Shown here one piece after another: positions 1-8,366 of a DNA stretch of 64,000 bases. The notes beneath the pieces are model-generated. The model had not been told where the DNA came from, did no database searches, and saw nothing but the letters and a program-made list of their open reading frames with translations. The stretch lies in NCBI RefSeq assembly GCF_018139625.1, contig NZ_JAGSOH010000011.1, forward strand, positions 31,670-95,669. Direction: 5' to 3'. Positions within the stretch are counted from its first letter, which is position 1. Each line of letters opens with the position of its first letter. Source of the stretch: Actinospica acidithermotolerans. Its GTDB lineage: Bacteria; Actinomycetota; Actinomycetes; Streptomycetales; Catenulisporaceae. Position numbers and translations under genes: made by a program.

Positions 1-828
1 GGTCACCTATGTTGCCCGACTGAACGTCGACCCGGACGTGGTTTCCGCCATCGAGAATCTGGTTGCCACTCGAAGGAGTGAGATCGGCTCGCCGTGGCGG
101 GCGCTGACCTCGTTCGATCAGGCCGTGCTCTACCTGGTGTGGATCCGCCACGATTTCACCTTCGCCGAGCTCGGCGCGCATTTCGGCGTCTCGACCGATC
201 GCGCCTGGGCGTACGCGACCGAGACCGCCGAGGTCCTCGCGGACAAGGCGCCGGATCTGGCGCAGGGCCTGAGCGAGGCCGGGCCGGAGCGACACGCGGT
301 GCTCGACGGCACGCTGATCGCCACCGACCGCTGCTCGTCCGCCCCGGCCGGATCCGCCGGAGATAATCAGGATCCGTACTACTCCGGGAAGCACCACCGG
401 CACGGCGTCAACGTCCAGGGCGTGATCGGACTGGACGGTGAGCTGCTGTTTCTGGGCGAGGCACGGTGCGGATCGACCCATGACACCGCGGCTGCCCGCG
501 CCGACGGCATCATCGAGGCCGCGCACGCAGCGGACGTTGAGCTGGTCGCCGACCTCGGCTACCACGGCGTCGGCGGGACGGTGCGCACTCCGGTCAAGCG
601 CAAGCCCGGACGCGGCATCTCGCCACGCGACCAGCGCGCCAACCGCGAGCACGCCCGCGTGCGCTGCCGAGGCGAACGCGGCTTCGCCCAGCTCAAGGTG
701 TTCAAAGTGCTCCGCCGCGTACGCATCAGCCCGTGCCGGATCACCACGCTCGCCCGCTCGATCCACACCGTCATCAGGCTACGAGCATCACCTGCCCGAG
801 TGTAGATCGGAAAGGCTCACTCAGGGCA
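1..828 (+). mobile_element. IS5-like insertion sequence, right part; left end outside window
   Basis: The transposase reading frame is open back to the first base, so the left end lies outside. The right end is placed at about 806-828, between the transposase stop at 805 and the point where IstA homology resumes at about 829. The sequence just after the stop (TAGATCGGAAAGGCTCACTC) is a plausible terminal inverted repeat, but its partner cannot be seen. The element has landed in, or immediately before, the 5' end of istA of an IS21-family element. Confidence 0.6.
2..805 (+). CDS. IS5-family transposase (DDE_Tnp_4 type), 5' end probably outside the window
   Basis: DDE transposase. A GTG at 38 could start a 255-aa product, but the frame stays open to base 2 and the upstream residues (VTYVARLNVDPD) read like the usual N terminus of this family, so the true start is probably just outside. 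An N-terminal helix-turn-helix-like stretch (FAELGAHFGVSTDRAW) is followed by the DDE core: first Asp in LDGTLIATDR, second in VADLGYHGV, Glu in RCRGERGFAQLK. Nothing visible breaks the catalytic core, so the copy may be active. It is codirectional with the interrupted istA downstream. Confidence 0.8.
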   Translation, partial: VTYVARLNVDPDVVSAIENLVATRRSEIGSPWRALTSFDQAVLYLVWIRHDFTFAELGAHFGVSTDRAWAYATETAEVLADKAPDLAQGLSEAGPERHAVLDGTLIATDRCSSAPAGSAGDNQDPYYSGKHHRHGVNVQGVIGLDGELLFLGEARCGSTHDTAAARADGIIEAAHAADVELVADLGYHGVGGTVRTPVKRKPGRGISPRDQRANREHARVRCRGERGFAQLKVFKVLRRVRISPCRITTLARSIHTVIRLRASPARV

Positions 829-2283
829 TACGACCTGACGCAGACCGTGTGGTCGGCCGCGCAGCTCGCGGGCTGCGACCCGAAGACGGTCGCGCGTTAC
901 GTCGAGGCACGGGATGCCGGTCGCAGTCCGTACGAGCGTGAGCGGCGGCCGCGGGCCATCGACCCGTTCCTGGACAAGATCGAGCAATGGGTGGAGGAGT
1001 CGGCCGGGAAGATCCGCGCCGACGTGGTGCACCGCAAGCTTTCGGCCATGGGGTTCGCGGGCAACGAGCGCTCGACGAGGCGGGCGGTGGCCGAGGCGAA
1101 GGCCGCCTGGAAGGCGGGCCGGCGCCGCACCTACCGGCCGTGGGTCCCGGAGCCCGGGCTCTGGTTGCAGGTGGACTGGGGCAAGGGGCCTGAGATTCAG
1201 GGCCGGAAGACCTGGCTGTTCTGCGCATGGCTGGCCTGGTCGCGGTTCCGGGTCGTGATCCCGGTGTGGGACTCGACCGTCGGGACGCTCGCGTCGAACC
1301 TGGATACGACGTTCCGCGCGATCGGCGGGGTTCCGACGTACGTGCTCTCGGACAACGCCAAGACCATCACGCTCGAGCACGTCGCCGGGGTTCCGGTGCG
1401 CCATCCACAAATGGTCGAGCTCGGCCGGCACTACGGCTGCTCGGTCGAATCGTGTGTCCCGTTCGACCCGGAGACCAAGGGCGGGGTCGAGGCCACCGTG
1501 AAGATCGCGAAGTGGGACCTGGTGCCCACCGGCGCGAACCTGCTGGGCGGATACGACTCCTTCGACGCCCTGGCCGAGGCCTGCGCAGTGTTCTGCGACC
1601 GGGTCAACAACCGGGTGCACCGGGAGACCGGAAAGACCCCGACGGCCAGGTTGGAGATCGAGCGCGGCACGCTGCACCGGGTCCCGCACGCCCCGTTCGC
1701 CCTCGCCGCCGGTGAACAGCGCCTGGTCGACGAGGGGCAGACGATCCGCTTCGGGTCGGTGCGCTACTCCACCCCGCCCGGACACGTGGGCACCTACGTC
1801 TACTGCCGGGTCGTGGGCGAGGATCTGGTCATCACCGCGGACACCAATGCGGGCCTGACCGAGATCACCCGCCACCGTCTGTCGACCCCGGGCAACCCGC
1901 GCATCAACGATGCGCACTACCCCAACCACCCCGGCGGCCGGGCGATCACCGCCCCCAGGCCGCGGCCGCGCACCCCGGCGGAGATCGCGTTCCTGCAGAT
2001 CGGGCCGGGCGCCGAACGCTGGCTGACCGACGCCGCGGCCACCGGCGCCGCCCGCATCCGCGCCAAGATGGGCCACGCTCTCGAACTCGCCGCGCTGCTG
2101 GGCGCCGACGTGATCGACACCGCCTTGGACATGGCGGCCGAAGCCGGGCGCTTCGCCGACGGCGACCTGGCCTCCATCGCCGACCACGTCGCAGCCCTCG
2201 GCAGCCTTGGCGAGGTCACCCGCGCCGACGAGGCCCACTCCGTGCAACCCGGAACCTTCGGCTGGGACGCCTACGGCCGATGA
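829..2283 (+). pseudogene. istA: IS21 transposase IstA, N terminus lost to IS5-like insertion
   Basis: Recognisable IstA begins at RAYDLTQTVWSAAQLAGC, which is the start of the family's N-terminal helix-turn-helix; the usual initiator methionine and first residues are gone. The rest is intact: HTH (SAAQLAGCDPKTVARY), the integrase core with Asp in LQVDWG, Asp in VLSDNAK and Glu in KGGVEATVK, and the C-terminal beta-barrel region. The frame is open upstream to an ATG at 733 inside the IS5-like transposase gene. A fusion protein with about 32 foreign residues could therefore be made, and pseudogene status is likely rather than certain. The stop overlaps the next ATG (ATGA at 2280). Confidence 0.8.
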
Positions 2284-2471
2284 CCGCGAACCCGACCGCG
2301 GTCCCGCTCGAACGCCAGGACGCGCTCTACATCCGCGACGTACTCGACCTGGCCGACCGGTACCTGCGCAACCCCTGGCGGACCTCTGGCCTCGCGACCG
2401 GCATCGCCGCAGCCTGCGCCGACGGCGCCCAGCGCCTTGCCCGCCACCTCGACGAGAAGAAAGAACACTGA
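2280..2471 (+). CDS. Small protein between istA and istB, unknown function
   Basis: A 63-aa acidic, mostly helical ORF that overlaps the istA stop by 4 bp (ATGA) and the istB start by 1 bp (TGATG). This double coupling argues that it is translated as part of the IS21 operon. It carries no catalytic motif I recognise. Some actinobacterial IS21 copies may carry a comparable middle ORF, but I cannot name a family. It could be an accessory protein for IstB recruitment, or an overlap-preserving linker with no activity. Confidence 0.5.
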   Translation: MTANPTAVPLERQDALYIRDVLDLADRYLRNPWRTSGLATGIAAACADGAQRLARHLDEKKEH

Positions 2472-3244
2472 TGGCCACCCCCTCAGCCCCGCCGATCCCC
2501 GACGACCTCGACCGGCTGCTGCGCCGCATGCGCCTGCCCTACCTGCGCAAAGCCGCACCCGACGTCCTCGCCACCGCCCGCGCCCAACGCTGGGACCCCG
2601 CCGAAGTCCTCAAAGTCCTGATCACCGAGGAGGTCGTCGGACGCGACGCCGCCACCCGGCGGCTACGCCGCACGACCGCGAACTTCCCCACCGGCAAGAC
2701 CCTCGGCTCCTGGCGGCCGGAGGAGTCCACCATCCCGGAAGCGACCCAGAACGCGCTGGTCACCCTCGAATGGATCGGCCGCGCGGAGAACCTGGTAATC
2801 GCCGGACCCTCGGGTACGGGCAAAAGCCACCTCACCGAAGGCCTCGCACACGCCGCGATCGAGAAAGACCTGAAGGTCGCCTGGTTCACCCTCGAGACCC
2901 TGCACGCCGTCATCGCCAAGACGAAGATCGACGGCTCGACCGCACGCACCGTCGCCCGGATCTGCCGGGCCGACCTGATCGTCATCGACGACATCGGCAT
3001 GCTCCCGGTCCAAGCCGAGGCCGCCGAGGCGTTCTACCGGATCATAGACGCCGCATACGAGAGACGCTCGATAGCCGTGACCAGCAACATTCACCCTTCA
3101 GGCTTTGACACGATCATGCCTAAGACCATTGCGACCGCTGCCGTCGACAGACTACTTCACCACGCGCATCTCGTCCTGACTTCCGGCGATTCGCACCGCC
3201 TCGCCCAGGCCCTGGCCGGCAAGGGGGTGGTCCCGTTGGCCTGA
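2471..3244 (+). CDS. istB: IS21 helper ATPase IstB
   Basis: A 257-aa AAA+ ATPase of the DnaC/IstB type that assists IstA in target capture. Visible motifs: Walker A GPSGTGKSH at about residues 115-123, Walker B LIVIDDIG near residue 175, and the sensor-like TSN at about 205. The ATG at 2471 overlaps the preceding TGA by one base, the normal coupled start in IS21 elements. The same frame is open further upstream (to 2207), but that part overlaps istA and is not IstB-like. The gene looks complete, so defects in this element lie in istA. Confidence 0.9.
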   Translation: MATPSAPPIPDDLDRLLRRMRLPYLRKAAPDVLATARAQRWDPAEVLKVLITEEVVGRDAATRRLRRTTANFPTGKTLGSWRPEESTIPEATQNALVTLEWIGRAENLVIAGPSGTGKSHLTEGLAHAAIEKDLKVAWFTLETLHAVIAKTKIDGSTARTVARICRADLIVIDDIGMLPVQAEAAEAFYRIIDAAYERRSIAVTSNIHPSGFDTIMPKTIATAAVDRLLHHAHLVLTSGDSHRLAQALAGKGVVPLA

Positions 3245-3578
3245 CCACTCCAGCGGGAACCCCACGGCCGCCCACCAGGACATCGGTGGGCACCAGCCTG
3301 GACTTCTGCTGTCCGCCAGCCTCGCCATCCGCTGTCCGCCCAACAAGGTCACTTCGTGGCCGTTGACAGGCGGGCGAGCCGACAGTGGGGCGGCGGCCCG
3401 GGGCGTCACGCGTCCTCATCCGATCCCGCGCCAGACCGCGCTACCGGACCCGATGGGGACAGCTGGGCCGATCAAAGTTCGGCGTGTGACTTGCGGCCGC
3501 AGACTCACCAAGATCTTGCCGATGTGGGCGCTCCGCTCTTGGAGATGTGAAATGCGTCGACAATTCCAGGCGTATTCT

Positions 3579-4466
3579 TCAGTCGGTCGCGCGAGCCTCC
3601 CGGTGCGGCAGCAGGGCGACGGCGGCTTCGACGAATTCCCGGATGAGGGCGGTGGTGCGTCCGGCGGGCCAGGCCACCGCGACGTGGTTGGGGCTGAGAT
3701 CCTCGACCGGGATCGTTTCGATGTCCGGCCTGGTGTAGAAGTTCGCGGTGGACGCGGGGATGACCGCGATGCCCTGGCCGCCCGCGACGAGTTCGAGCTT
3801 TTCCTCGACGCTGTTGATCGCCGGTACCGGGCGGCGCTCACCGGTGCGCAACTCCAGCGCGATGTCCCGCCATTCGGGGACGGCGTCCGGGTCCTGCAGC
3901 AGATGCTCGGCTGCGAGGTCGGCGACCTGGACGGCCTCCTTCCCGGCGAGGCGGTGGCCCGAGGCGACCACGGCGAGGCGCGGCTCATCGTAGAGCGGCC
4001 TGATCTCCAGGCCCGCTGGGTCGATCGGGAGCCGGAGGATCCCGACGTCCGCGCGCCCGTCGTGCAGCACGTCGACCTGGTCGTGCCAGCCGGTGCGCAG
4101 CATCCGCACGTCGAGCCCGGGGTGGCGCTCGCGCAGCCGGCTGATGACGGGAGTCAGCGTGATCCCGGGCATGAACCCGATCGTGAAGCGGGCGACGCCC
4201 TCGCCCGCGGCGAGCACCCGCCGGAGCAACGCGTCCGCGTTCGCCAGCAGGGGTTTGGCGTCGCGGACGAGTTGCTCGCCGGCCGGGGTCAGCTCGGTGT
4301 GCCGGCGGTCGCGCATGAACAGTTCCGTACCCAACTCGCCTTCGAGCGCCCGGATCTGGCGGGAGAGCACCGGCTGCGCGATGTGCAGCCGTTCCGCGGC
4401 GCGCCCGAAGTGGAGCTCCTCGGCGACCGCGAGGAAGTAGCGAAGCTTGCGCAGGTCGACGTCCAT
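3579..4466 (-). CDS. LysR-family transcriptional regulator
   Basis: A 295-aa LysR-type regulator. The N-terminal winged HTH (LRKLRYFLAVAEELHFGRAAERLHIAQPVLSRQI in part) is followed by a LysR substrate-binding domain from about residue 90 (FTIGFMPGITLTPVISRLR). The start is ATG at 4466 with GAGGAG just upstream; a longer open frame exists but has no family similarity before that ATG. It lies 122 bp downstream of a codirectional NAD(P)-binding oxidoreductase gene. Nested dyads at 5544-5648 between the two divergent oxidoreductases are the most likely operator. The inducer is unknown. Confidence 0.9.
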   Translation of the reverse strand: MDVDLRKLRYFLAVAEELHFGRAAERLHIAQPVLSRQIRALEGELGTELFMRDRRHTELTPAGEQLVRDAKPLLANADALLRRVLAAGEGVARFTIGFMPGITLTPVISRLRERHPGLDVRMLRTGWHDQVDVLHDGRADVGILRLPIDPAGLEIRPLYDEPRLAVVASGHRLAGKEAVQVADLAAEHLLQDPDAVPEWRDIALELRTGERRPVPAINSVEEKLELVAGGQGIAVIPASTANFYTRPDIETIPVEDLSPNHVAVAWPAGRTTALIREFVEAAVALLPHREARATD

Positions 4467-4588
4467 GCGGCTCCTCGGAGGGGGTGCGGGTGGTCTGGAT
4501 TTTCCGGGTGCTCCGTGCGCTCCGGCTTGCGCAGCTGCCCTGGTCGGTCCGGTCCGGCGGTCCCGGTCGGCGTTGACGATCTGTGTGC

Positions 4589-5446
4589 TCAGCGGCAGGA
4601 GAGATCGGCGAGCGGGTCGGCGTGCGTCGGCGCCCAGCCCAACTCGCGCCGGGCCTTGGCCGCGCTCAGGCGCTGGTCGAGCGCGAACGCGTCCGCGACG
4701 GGCCCCATCTGCGCGCGAGCCTGCTCGATCGTGATCGAGGCCGTCTTGCCCTCCAGTCCGGCACCGCGCGCCGCCGCCTCGGCGACCTGCTTCATCGTCG
4801 GGTGGCCCTCGCCGACTCCGATATAGACCGATCCCGCCTTGCCCGATATCGCTGCGGCGTAGAGCGTGGCGACGTCGTCGACGTGCACGAGCGCCCACCG
4901 GTTCGCACCGTTGCCGATATACGGAATGGCACCGTTCAGCTTACCGGGCGTGATGAAGAAGTGATCGATCAGCCGGTTGTCGCCGCCGTAGAGCAGCCCC
5001 GGCTGAACGATGACGGGACGGGCGCCATCGGCGGCCCGCGCCAGGACCGCGTCCTCGACCGGCCGTCGCCACGCCACCACGCTCGGCGGGTTCCACGGCG
5101 CGGTCTCGTCCGCCACGCCATCGGTGTCGCCGTAGACCCAACTGCCGCCGGTGTGCACGTAGGCCCCGGCCCCCGCGCCGTCCTGCATCGCCTCGGCCGC
5201 GGCGAGATCCATTTCCGGAGAATCGGCCTGCGCGAGATGGATCACCGCCTCGGCGCCGGCCGCCGCGTGGTTGAGCACGTCCAGGTCGGTCAGTGAGCCG
5301 CGTACCGCAGCCGCACCCGCTCCGGTCACGGCCTGCGCCGACTGCTCGCCGCGGGCCAGCGCCTGCACGACGTGGCCGCGCCGCACCAGTTCCGCGATCG
5401 TGGCCCGGCCGATGTAGCCGGATCCACCGGTCAGGAAAATCCTCAT
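4589..5446 (-). CDS. NAD(P)-binding epimerase/dehydratase-like atypical SDR
   Basis: A 285-aa atypical short-chain dehydrogenase. The N-terminal nucleotide-binding motif TGGSGYIG (residues 6-13) is the extended-SDR TGxxGxxG. After HTGGSWVYGDT the active-site Tyr-x3-Lys is not in canonical form, so a reductase with relaxed catalytic residues or an NADPH sensor is possible. The start ATG at 5446 is supported by homology beginning MRIFLTGG. It is divergent from the SDR at 5716, and the shared 269-bp region carries inverted repeats. Substrate unknown; probably controlled by the LysR next door. Confidence 0.8.
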   Translation of the reverse strand: MRIFLTGGSGYIGRATIAELVRRGHVVQALARGEQSAQAVTGAGAAAVRGSLTDLDVLNHAAAGAEAVIHLAQADSPEMDLAAAEAMQDGAGAGAYVHTGGSWVYGDTDGVADETAPWNPPSVVAWRRPVEDAVLARAADGARPVIVQPGLLYGGDNRLIDHFFITPGKLNGAIPYIGNGANRWALVHVDDVATLYAAAISGKAGSVYIGVGEGHPTMKQVAEAAARGAGLEGKTASITIEQARAQMGPVADAFALDQRLSAAKARRELGWAPTHADPLADLSCR

Positions 5447-5543
5447 GTCGTCCCTCGTCGTTCTCGGTCGTTGATCGTCGGCCCGCGGCGGCCCTCGTCG
5501 TCCACCGGGCTCGCGTCCAGCATGCGGCCTGATCAACGGCACC

Positions 5544-5648
5544 GTCCAAGACCTGTTCCGCCCTTTGTGATACCCGCAGGGCATCACATGCGGCCTGAGC
5601 CGCGCTGATGCCGCGAGGGCACCACAGGGCGAGCAACAGGTCTTGGAC
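5544..5648. promoter_or_regulatory. Divergent promoter region with nested inverted repeats
   Basis: Outer arms GTCCAAGACCTGTT (5544-5557) and AACAGGTCTTGGAC (5635-5648) are exact complements. An inner dyad, TGTGATACCC (5566-5575) and GGGCATCACA (5579-5588), has one mismatch and a 3-nt spacer. It resembles a LysR-type T-N11-A palindrome extended outward. It sits between the minus-strand epimerase-like gene and the plus-strand SDR, so one operator region could control both; the adjacent LysR is the natural candidate. Confidence 0.55.
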
Positions 5649-5715
5649 AGCGGCCCACCGCCGGACCGAATGTGGAACCGACACCCGAAGCAACCTCTAA
5701 CACCCCTCGGGAGGT

Positions 5716-6492
5716 ATGACGATGGCTCACGTCCTGATCACCGGATCCTCCGACGGCCTCGGCCTGATGGCCGGCCGCCTGCTGACCGACCAAGGCCACA
5801 CGGTCACTCTGCACGCGCGCAACACCGAGCGGGCCGCACATGCCCGTGCGGCGCTGCCCGCCGCCGAAGACGTGCTGGTGGCAGACCTGCGCACGCTCGA
5901 CGGGATCCGTGGGCTGGCCGACGCGGCCAACGCGGCGGCCCGGTTCGACGCCGCGATCCACAATGCGGGCATCGGCTACCGCGAACCGCGCCGCGTCGAG
6001 ACCGCCGATGGCCTGTCCGAACTGTTCACCGTGAATGTGCTCGCCCCCTACCTGCTGACCGCGCTCATGACGCGCCCCGGTCGGCTGGTCTACCTCAGCT
6101 CGGGCATGGCCCGTAGCGGAGATCCCGATCTGACCGATCCGCAGTGGACCCATCGGCGCTGGAACGGGGCACAGGCCTACAGCGACAGCAAGCTGTTCGA
6201 CGTCCTGCTCGCCTTCGGTGTCGCACGGCGCTGGCCGGAGGTCAGCTCGAACTCCGTGGAGCCCGGGTGGGTGCCGACGAAGATGGGCGGTCCCGGCGCG
6301 CCGGACGACCTGGATCAGGGCCCGGTGACGCAGGCGTGGCTCGCCGTCAGCGATGACGAGGCCGCGAAGGTCACCGGCCGGCACTTCTACCACCGCCAGG
6401 AGCGTTCCGTCTCCGCCGAGGCGCGCGAGCCCGCGATCCAAGACGCCCTGCTCGACTACTGCGCCGAACTCACCGGTACCGCGATCAAGTAG
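5716..6492 (+). CDS. Short-chain dehydrogenase/reductase
   Basis: A 258-aa SDR. The N-terminal cofactor motif is TGSSDGLG (residues 9-16), the NAG motif reads HNAGIGY, the catalytic Ser lies in YLSSGMA and the Tyr/Lys pair in AYSDSK (YxxxK). The start is ATG 5716 (an alternative ATG at 5722) preceded by GGGAGG. It resembles the retinol-dehydrogenase/light-dependent oxidoreductase-like branch common in actinomycetes. Downstream, after 59 bp, stands the start of a truncated amidohydrolase gene. Substrate not predictable. Confidence 0.85.
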   Translation: MTMAHVLITGSSDGLGLMAGRLLTDQGHTVTLHARNTERAAHARAALPAAEDVLVADLRTLDGIRGLADAANAAARFDAAIHNAGIGYREPRRVETADGLSELFTVNVLAPYLLTALMTRPGRLVYLSSGMARSGDPDLTDPQWTHRRWNGAQAYSDSKLFDVLLAFGVARRWPEVSSNSVEPGWVPTKMGGPGAPDDLDQGPVTQAWLAVSDDEAAKVTGRHFYHRQERSVSAEAREPAIQDALLDYCAELTGTAIK

Positions 6493-6551
6493 CTGAATCA
6501 GCAAGCGTGAATCAGGCAACTTAACACGCATCAGATATCGGAGCACTCGTC

Positions 6552-6614
6552 ATGCCCAACGAAACTTTGATCACCGGCGGCCACGTCGTGACGCTCGACG
6601 ATGCGTTCGGCCCC
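6552..6614 (+). pseudogene. Amidohydrolase, N-terminal fragment
   Basis: ATG at 6552 opens MPNETLITGGHVVTLDDAFG, which reads like the first 20 residues of a cytosine deaminase/atrazine-hydrolase-type amidohydrolase (TGGHVVTxDxxxGD). Homology stops at about 6612, where the sequence switches to an unrelated truncated gene on the other strand. The metal-binding HxH and everything after it are absent, so this is a remnant cut by a rearrangement. Confidence 0.6.
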
Positions 6615-6617
6615 GGG

Positions 6618-6874
6618 TACTCCCCGAGGGGCTCGAAGCCCGCGGCGAGCATCTCCGCCCTTGCCGCAGCGGCATCGACCACGAGGCCCTTGCAGTGCTT
6701 GCAGCCCTTGCCCGCGCGTACGTTGCTCAGCGTCCGCTCAAGCTCTTCTTTGCAGGTCATGCACTTGACAAGCCACTTCCTGTCGACGCCCTGGTAGGAG
6801 CCGATGGGCTCGAAGCCTGCAGCCCGCATCTCATCCTCGGCCTGAGCATTCGTCAGCCTCACTCCCGCAGCCAT
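6618..6874 (-). pseudogene. Treble-clef/zinc-ribbon repeat protein, truncated
   Basis: Reading from ATG 6874: one complete repeat of about 50 residues (EMRAAGFEPIGSYQG, then W..CMTC and CKHC, two CxxC pairs likely to bind zinc), then the beginning of a second repeat (EMLAAGFEPLGEYPG) that stops before its cysteines. Repeats of this kind occur in tandem in Streptomyces hypothetical proteins with a treble-clef fold, function unknown. The second repeat is cut at about 6615 against the amidohydrolase fragment. Confidence 0.6.
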
Positions 6875-6955
6875 GGCCGCTAAGATAGGGAAGTCCACTG
6901 ACACGTCGAGCGAATCTATACTCCCAAGGCTCGAGTGGCTTGAACCGAACCCACC

Positions 6956-7168
6956 GTGGCGGCCCGATCCGACGTCACCGACCGTGACGCCGCCCGCGAG
7001 GTCCTGCTCCAGCTGTGCCTGGAGCACCCCGGGATCACCCAGGTGTGGGCCGACCAGGGCTACAGCGGCGAACTCGTCGCCTGGGCCAAGGACACCCTCG
7101 GACTGCTGCTGCGCATCTCGAAGAAACCCCCGGGCCAGGTCGGATTCAAGGCGGACAGGGAGTGCTGA
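6956..7168 (+). pseudogene. IS5-family transposase fragment (IS112-like)
   Basis: About 70 codons resembling the central part of an IS5-group transposase: DVTDRDAAREVL, then WADQGYSGELVAWAKDTLGL, which carries the second catalytic Asp. The upstream first-Asp region and the downstream WVVERTFGW-type Glu region are missing, so it cannot be functional. It belongs to a different IS5 subgroup from the element at the left edge. From 7169 to 7307 I see no gene, only a hairpin. Confidence 0.7.
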
Positions 7169-7289
7169 GGTCTTCCTAGGACGATCAGGGACACCCACCG
7201 CGCTCAGATCCCGCCTACCGTCGGCCCTTGCGTCGAGGTGCTGCGCGGGCTGGGCCCGACGGCCGTGGACGTGCGGCGCATGACCACGA

Positions 7290-7305
7290 CCGTCCTTGAG
7301 GACGG
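7290..7305 (-). terminator. Hairpin after alcohol dehydrogenase gene
   Basis: CCGTCC and GGACGG with a TTGA loop (one further pair is possible) immediately beyond the stop of the minus-strand dehydrogenase at 7308. There is no U-tract, as is common in actinobacterial terminators. It would end the minus-strand biosynthetic transcript. Confidence 0.5.
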
Positions 7306-7307
7306 GC

Positions 7308-8345
7308 TCAGCCGCCGATCCGGACCACGGCGCGGCACGAGGTGGCGCCACCCGACCGGAGCCGGGCGAAGCTCTCCGGGAACTGCTCGAGCGAGATGAC
7401 GTCGCCGAGCAGAAGGTCAGGCTTCTCCTCGCGCTCGACGACCCCGACCGCCTCCGGGATGGTGTTGCGGATCGTCCTGGACATCTTGATGGTCAGCGCC
7501 TTCTTCCTCGCCTCGGAGTGCGAGAGGGAAAGCGCGTCGTCCTCGGCGATCCCGACGACGATCACCTTTCCGCCGGCGGCGGTGAGCGTCGTGGCGTTGC
7601 CCAGGGACGACCTGGCCCCGGCGGCCTCGAAGTAGAGGTCGACCGGCCCGATGCCGGCGTCCAGCATCTCCCCCGCGATCTTCTCGGCGTTCTTGCCGGA
7701 TGGGTCCACGACCAGGTCGGCGCCCAGCTTCAGGGCGACCTCCCGCCGATCGGCTCTCGGCTCCGCCACCACGAGGGGGTGGACGCCGGACTGCTTCAGC
7801 AGAAGCACCAGGCACGCGCCGATTCCGCCGCCGCCGGCGACGAACGCGCTCTGGCCGATGCGCGGCCGGCCGAGGCTCAGGGCGTGCAGGCCGACTGCGA
7901 GAGGCTCGACCAGTACGCCTCGAAGCGGCTGCGACAGCCGCACCGGGTGCAGATGGTCGACCGGGTACTTCACGTAGTCCTGGAGGAAGCCTCCGGCGGC
8001 ACCGAACCCCGCGAAAATCGAGTGAGGGCACAGATTGGGCTTGCCGCTCCGGCAGTACCCGCACTGCCCGCAGGGAATCCCCGGGTTGGCGACGACGAAG
8101 TCGCCTACCCGGGCGCGGTCCGACGCGCTGCCGACGGATATGACCTGGCCGACCATCTCGTGTCCGAGAACCATCGGTTCGGCGACCTTCGGCGTCGCGG
8201 CGGTGAAGCCCATGTCGGAGCCGCAGATACCGCAGTAGAGCACGCGCACCAGCGCCTCGGACGGAGCCAGCTCCTCGTCGAGGAGACCTACCTCGAGCTC
8301 GAAGCTGTCCTCACCGAGGTAGTTGACCTGCCGATTGGGCAACAT
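7308..8345 (-). CDS. Zinc-dependent medium-chain alcohol dehydrogenase
   Basis: A 345-aa MDR-family dehydrogenase. Catalytic zinc ligands: Cys in LYCGICGSD and the His-Glu of LGHEMVG. Structural zinc: four Cys in CGQCGYCRSGKPNLC. The Rossmann motif is AGGGGIGA at about residue 168. It resembles threonine/sorbitol-type dehydrogenases that oxidise secondary alcohols with NAD(P). The start ATG 8345 has GGGAGA upstream; a longer frame reads back into the mobile-element remnant and is not homologous. It is the last gene in the minus-strand block, separated from the SDR by a 310-bp element, so it may originally have been cotranscribed. Confidence 0.88.
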   Translation of the reverse strand: MLPNRQVNYLGEDSFELEVGLLDEELAPSEALVRVLYCGICGSDMGFTAATPKVAEPMVLGHEMVGQVISVGSASDRARVGDFVVANPGIPCGQCGYCRSGKPNLCPHSIFAGFGAAGGFLQDYVKYPVDHLHPVRLSQPLRGVLVEPLAVGLHALSLGRPRIGQSAFVAGGGGIGACLVLLLKQSGVHPLVVAEPRADRREVALKLGADLVVDPSGKNAEKIAGEMLDAGIGPVDLYFEAAGARSSLGNATTLTAAGGKVIVVGIAEDDALSLSHSEARKKALTIKMSRTIRNTIPEAVGVVEREEKPDLLLGDVISLEQFPESFARLRSGGATSCRAVVRIGG

Positions 8346-8366
8346 CGATTCTCCCAGCTGGAGGAC

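Larger units (their letters stand above)
829..3368 (+). mobile_element. IS21-family element, left end interrupted by IS5-like insertion
   Basis: Carries istA, a small ORF and istB in tight overlap. The left end is missing where the IS5-like element sits. The right end is placed at about 3368, where GTTGACA ends in the terminal CA expected for IS21 (inference). Inside the right end the decamer GCTGTCCGCC occurs twice, at 3308-3317 and 3331-3340. Such repeated subterminal motifs are typical IS21 transposase-binding sites. Bases 3245-3578 hold only this right end and about 210 bp in which I see no gene. Confidence 0.65.

Noticed and set aside
817..2529. 570-codon open frame on the minus strand
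   Set aside because: Antisense shadow of istA; Arg/Gly/Val-rich with no domain, as expected from GC-rich third positions.
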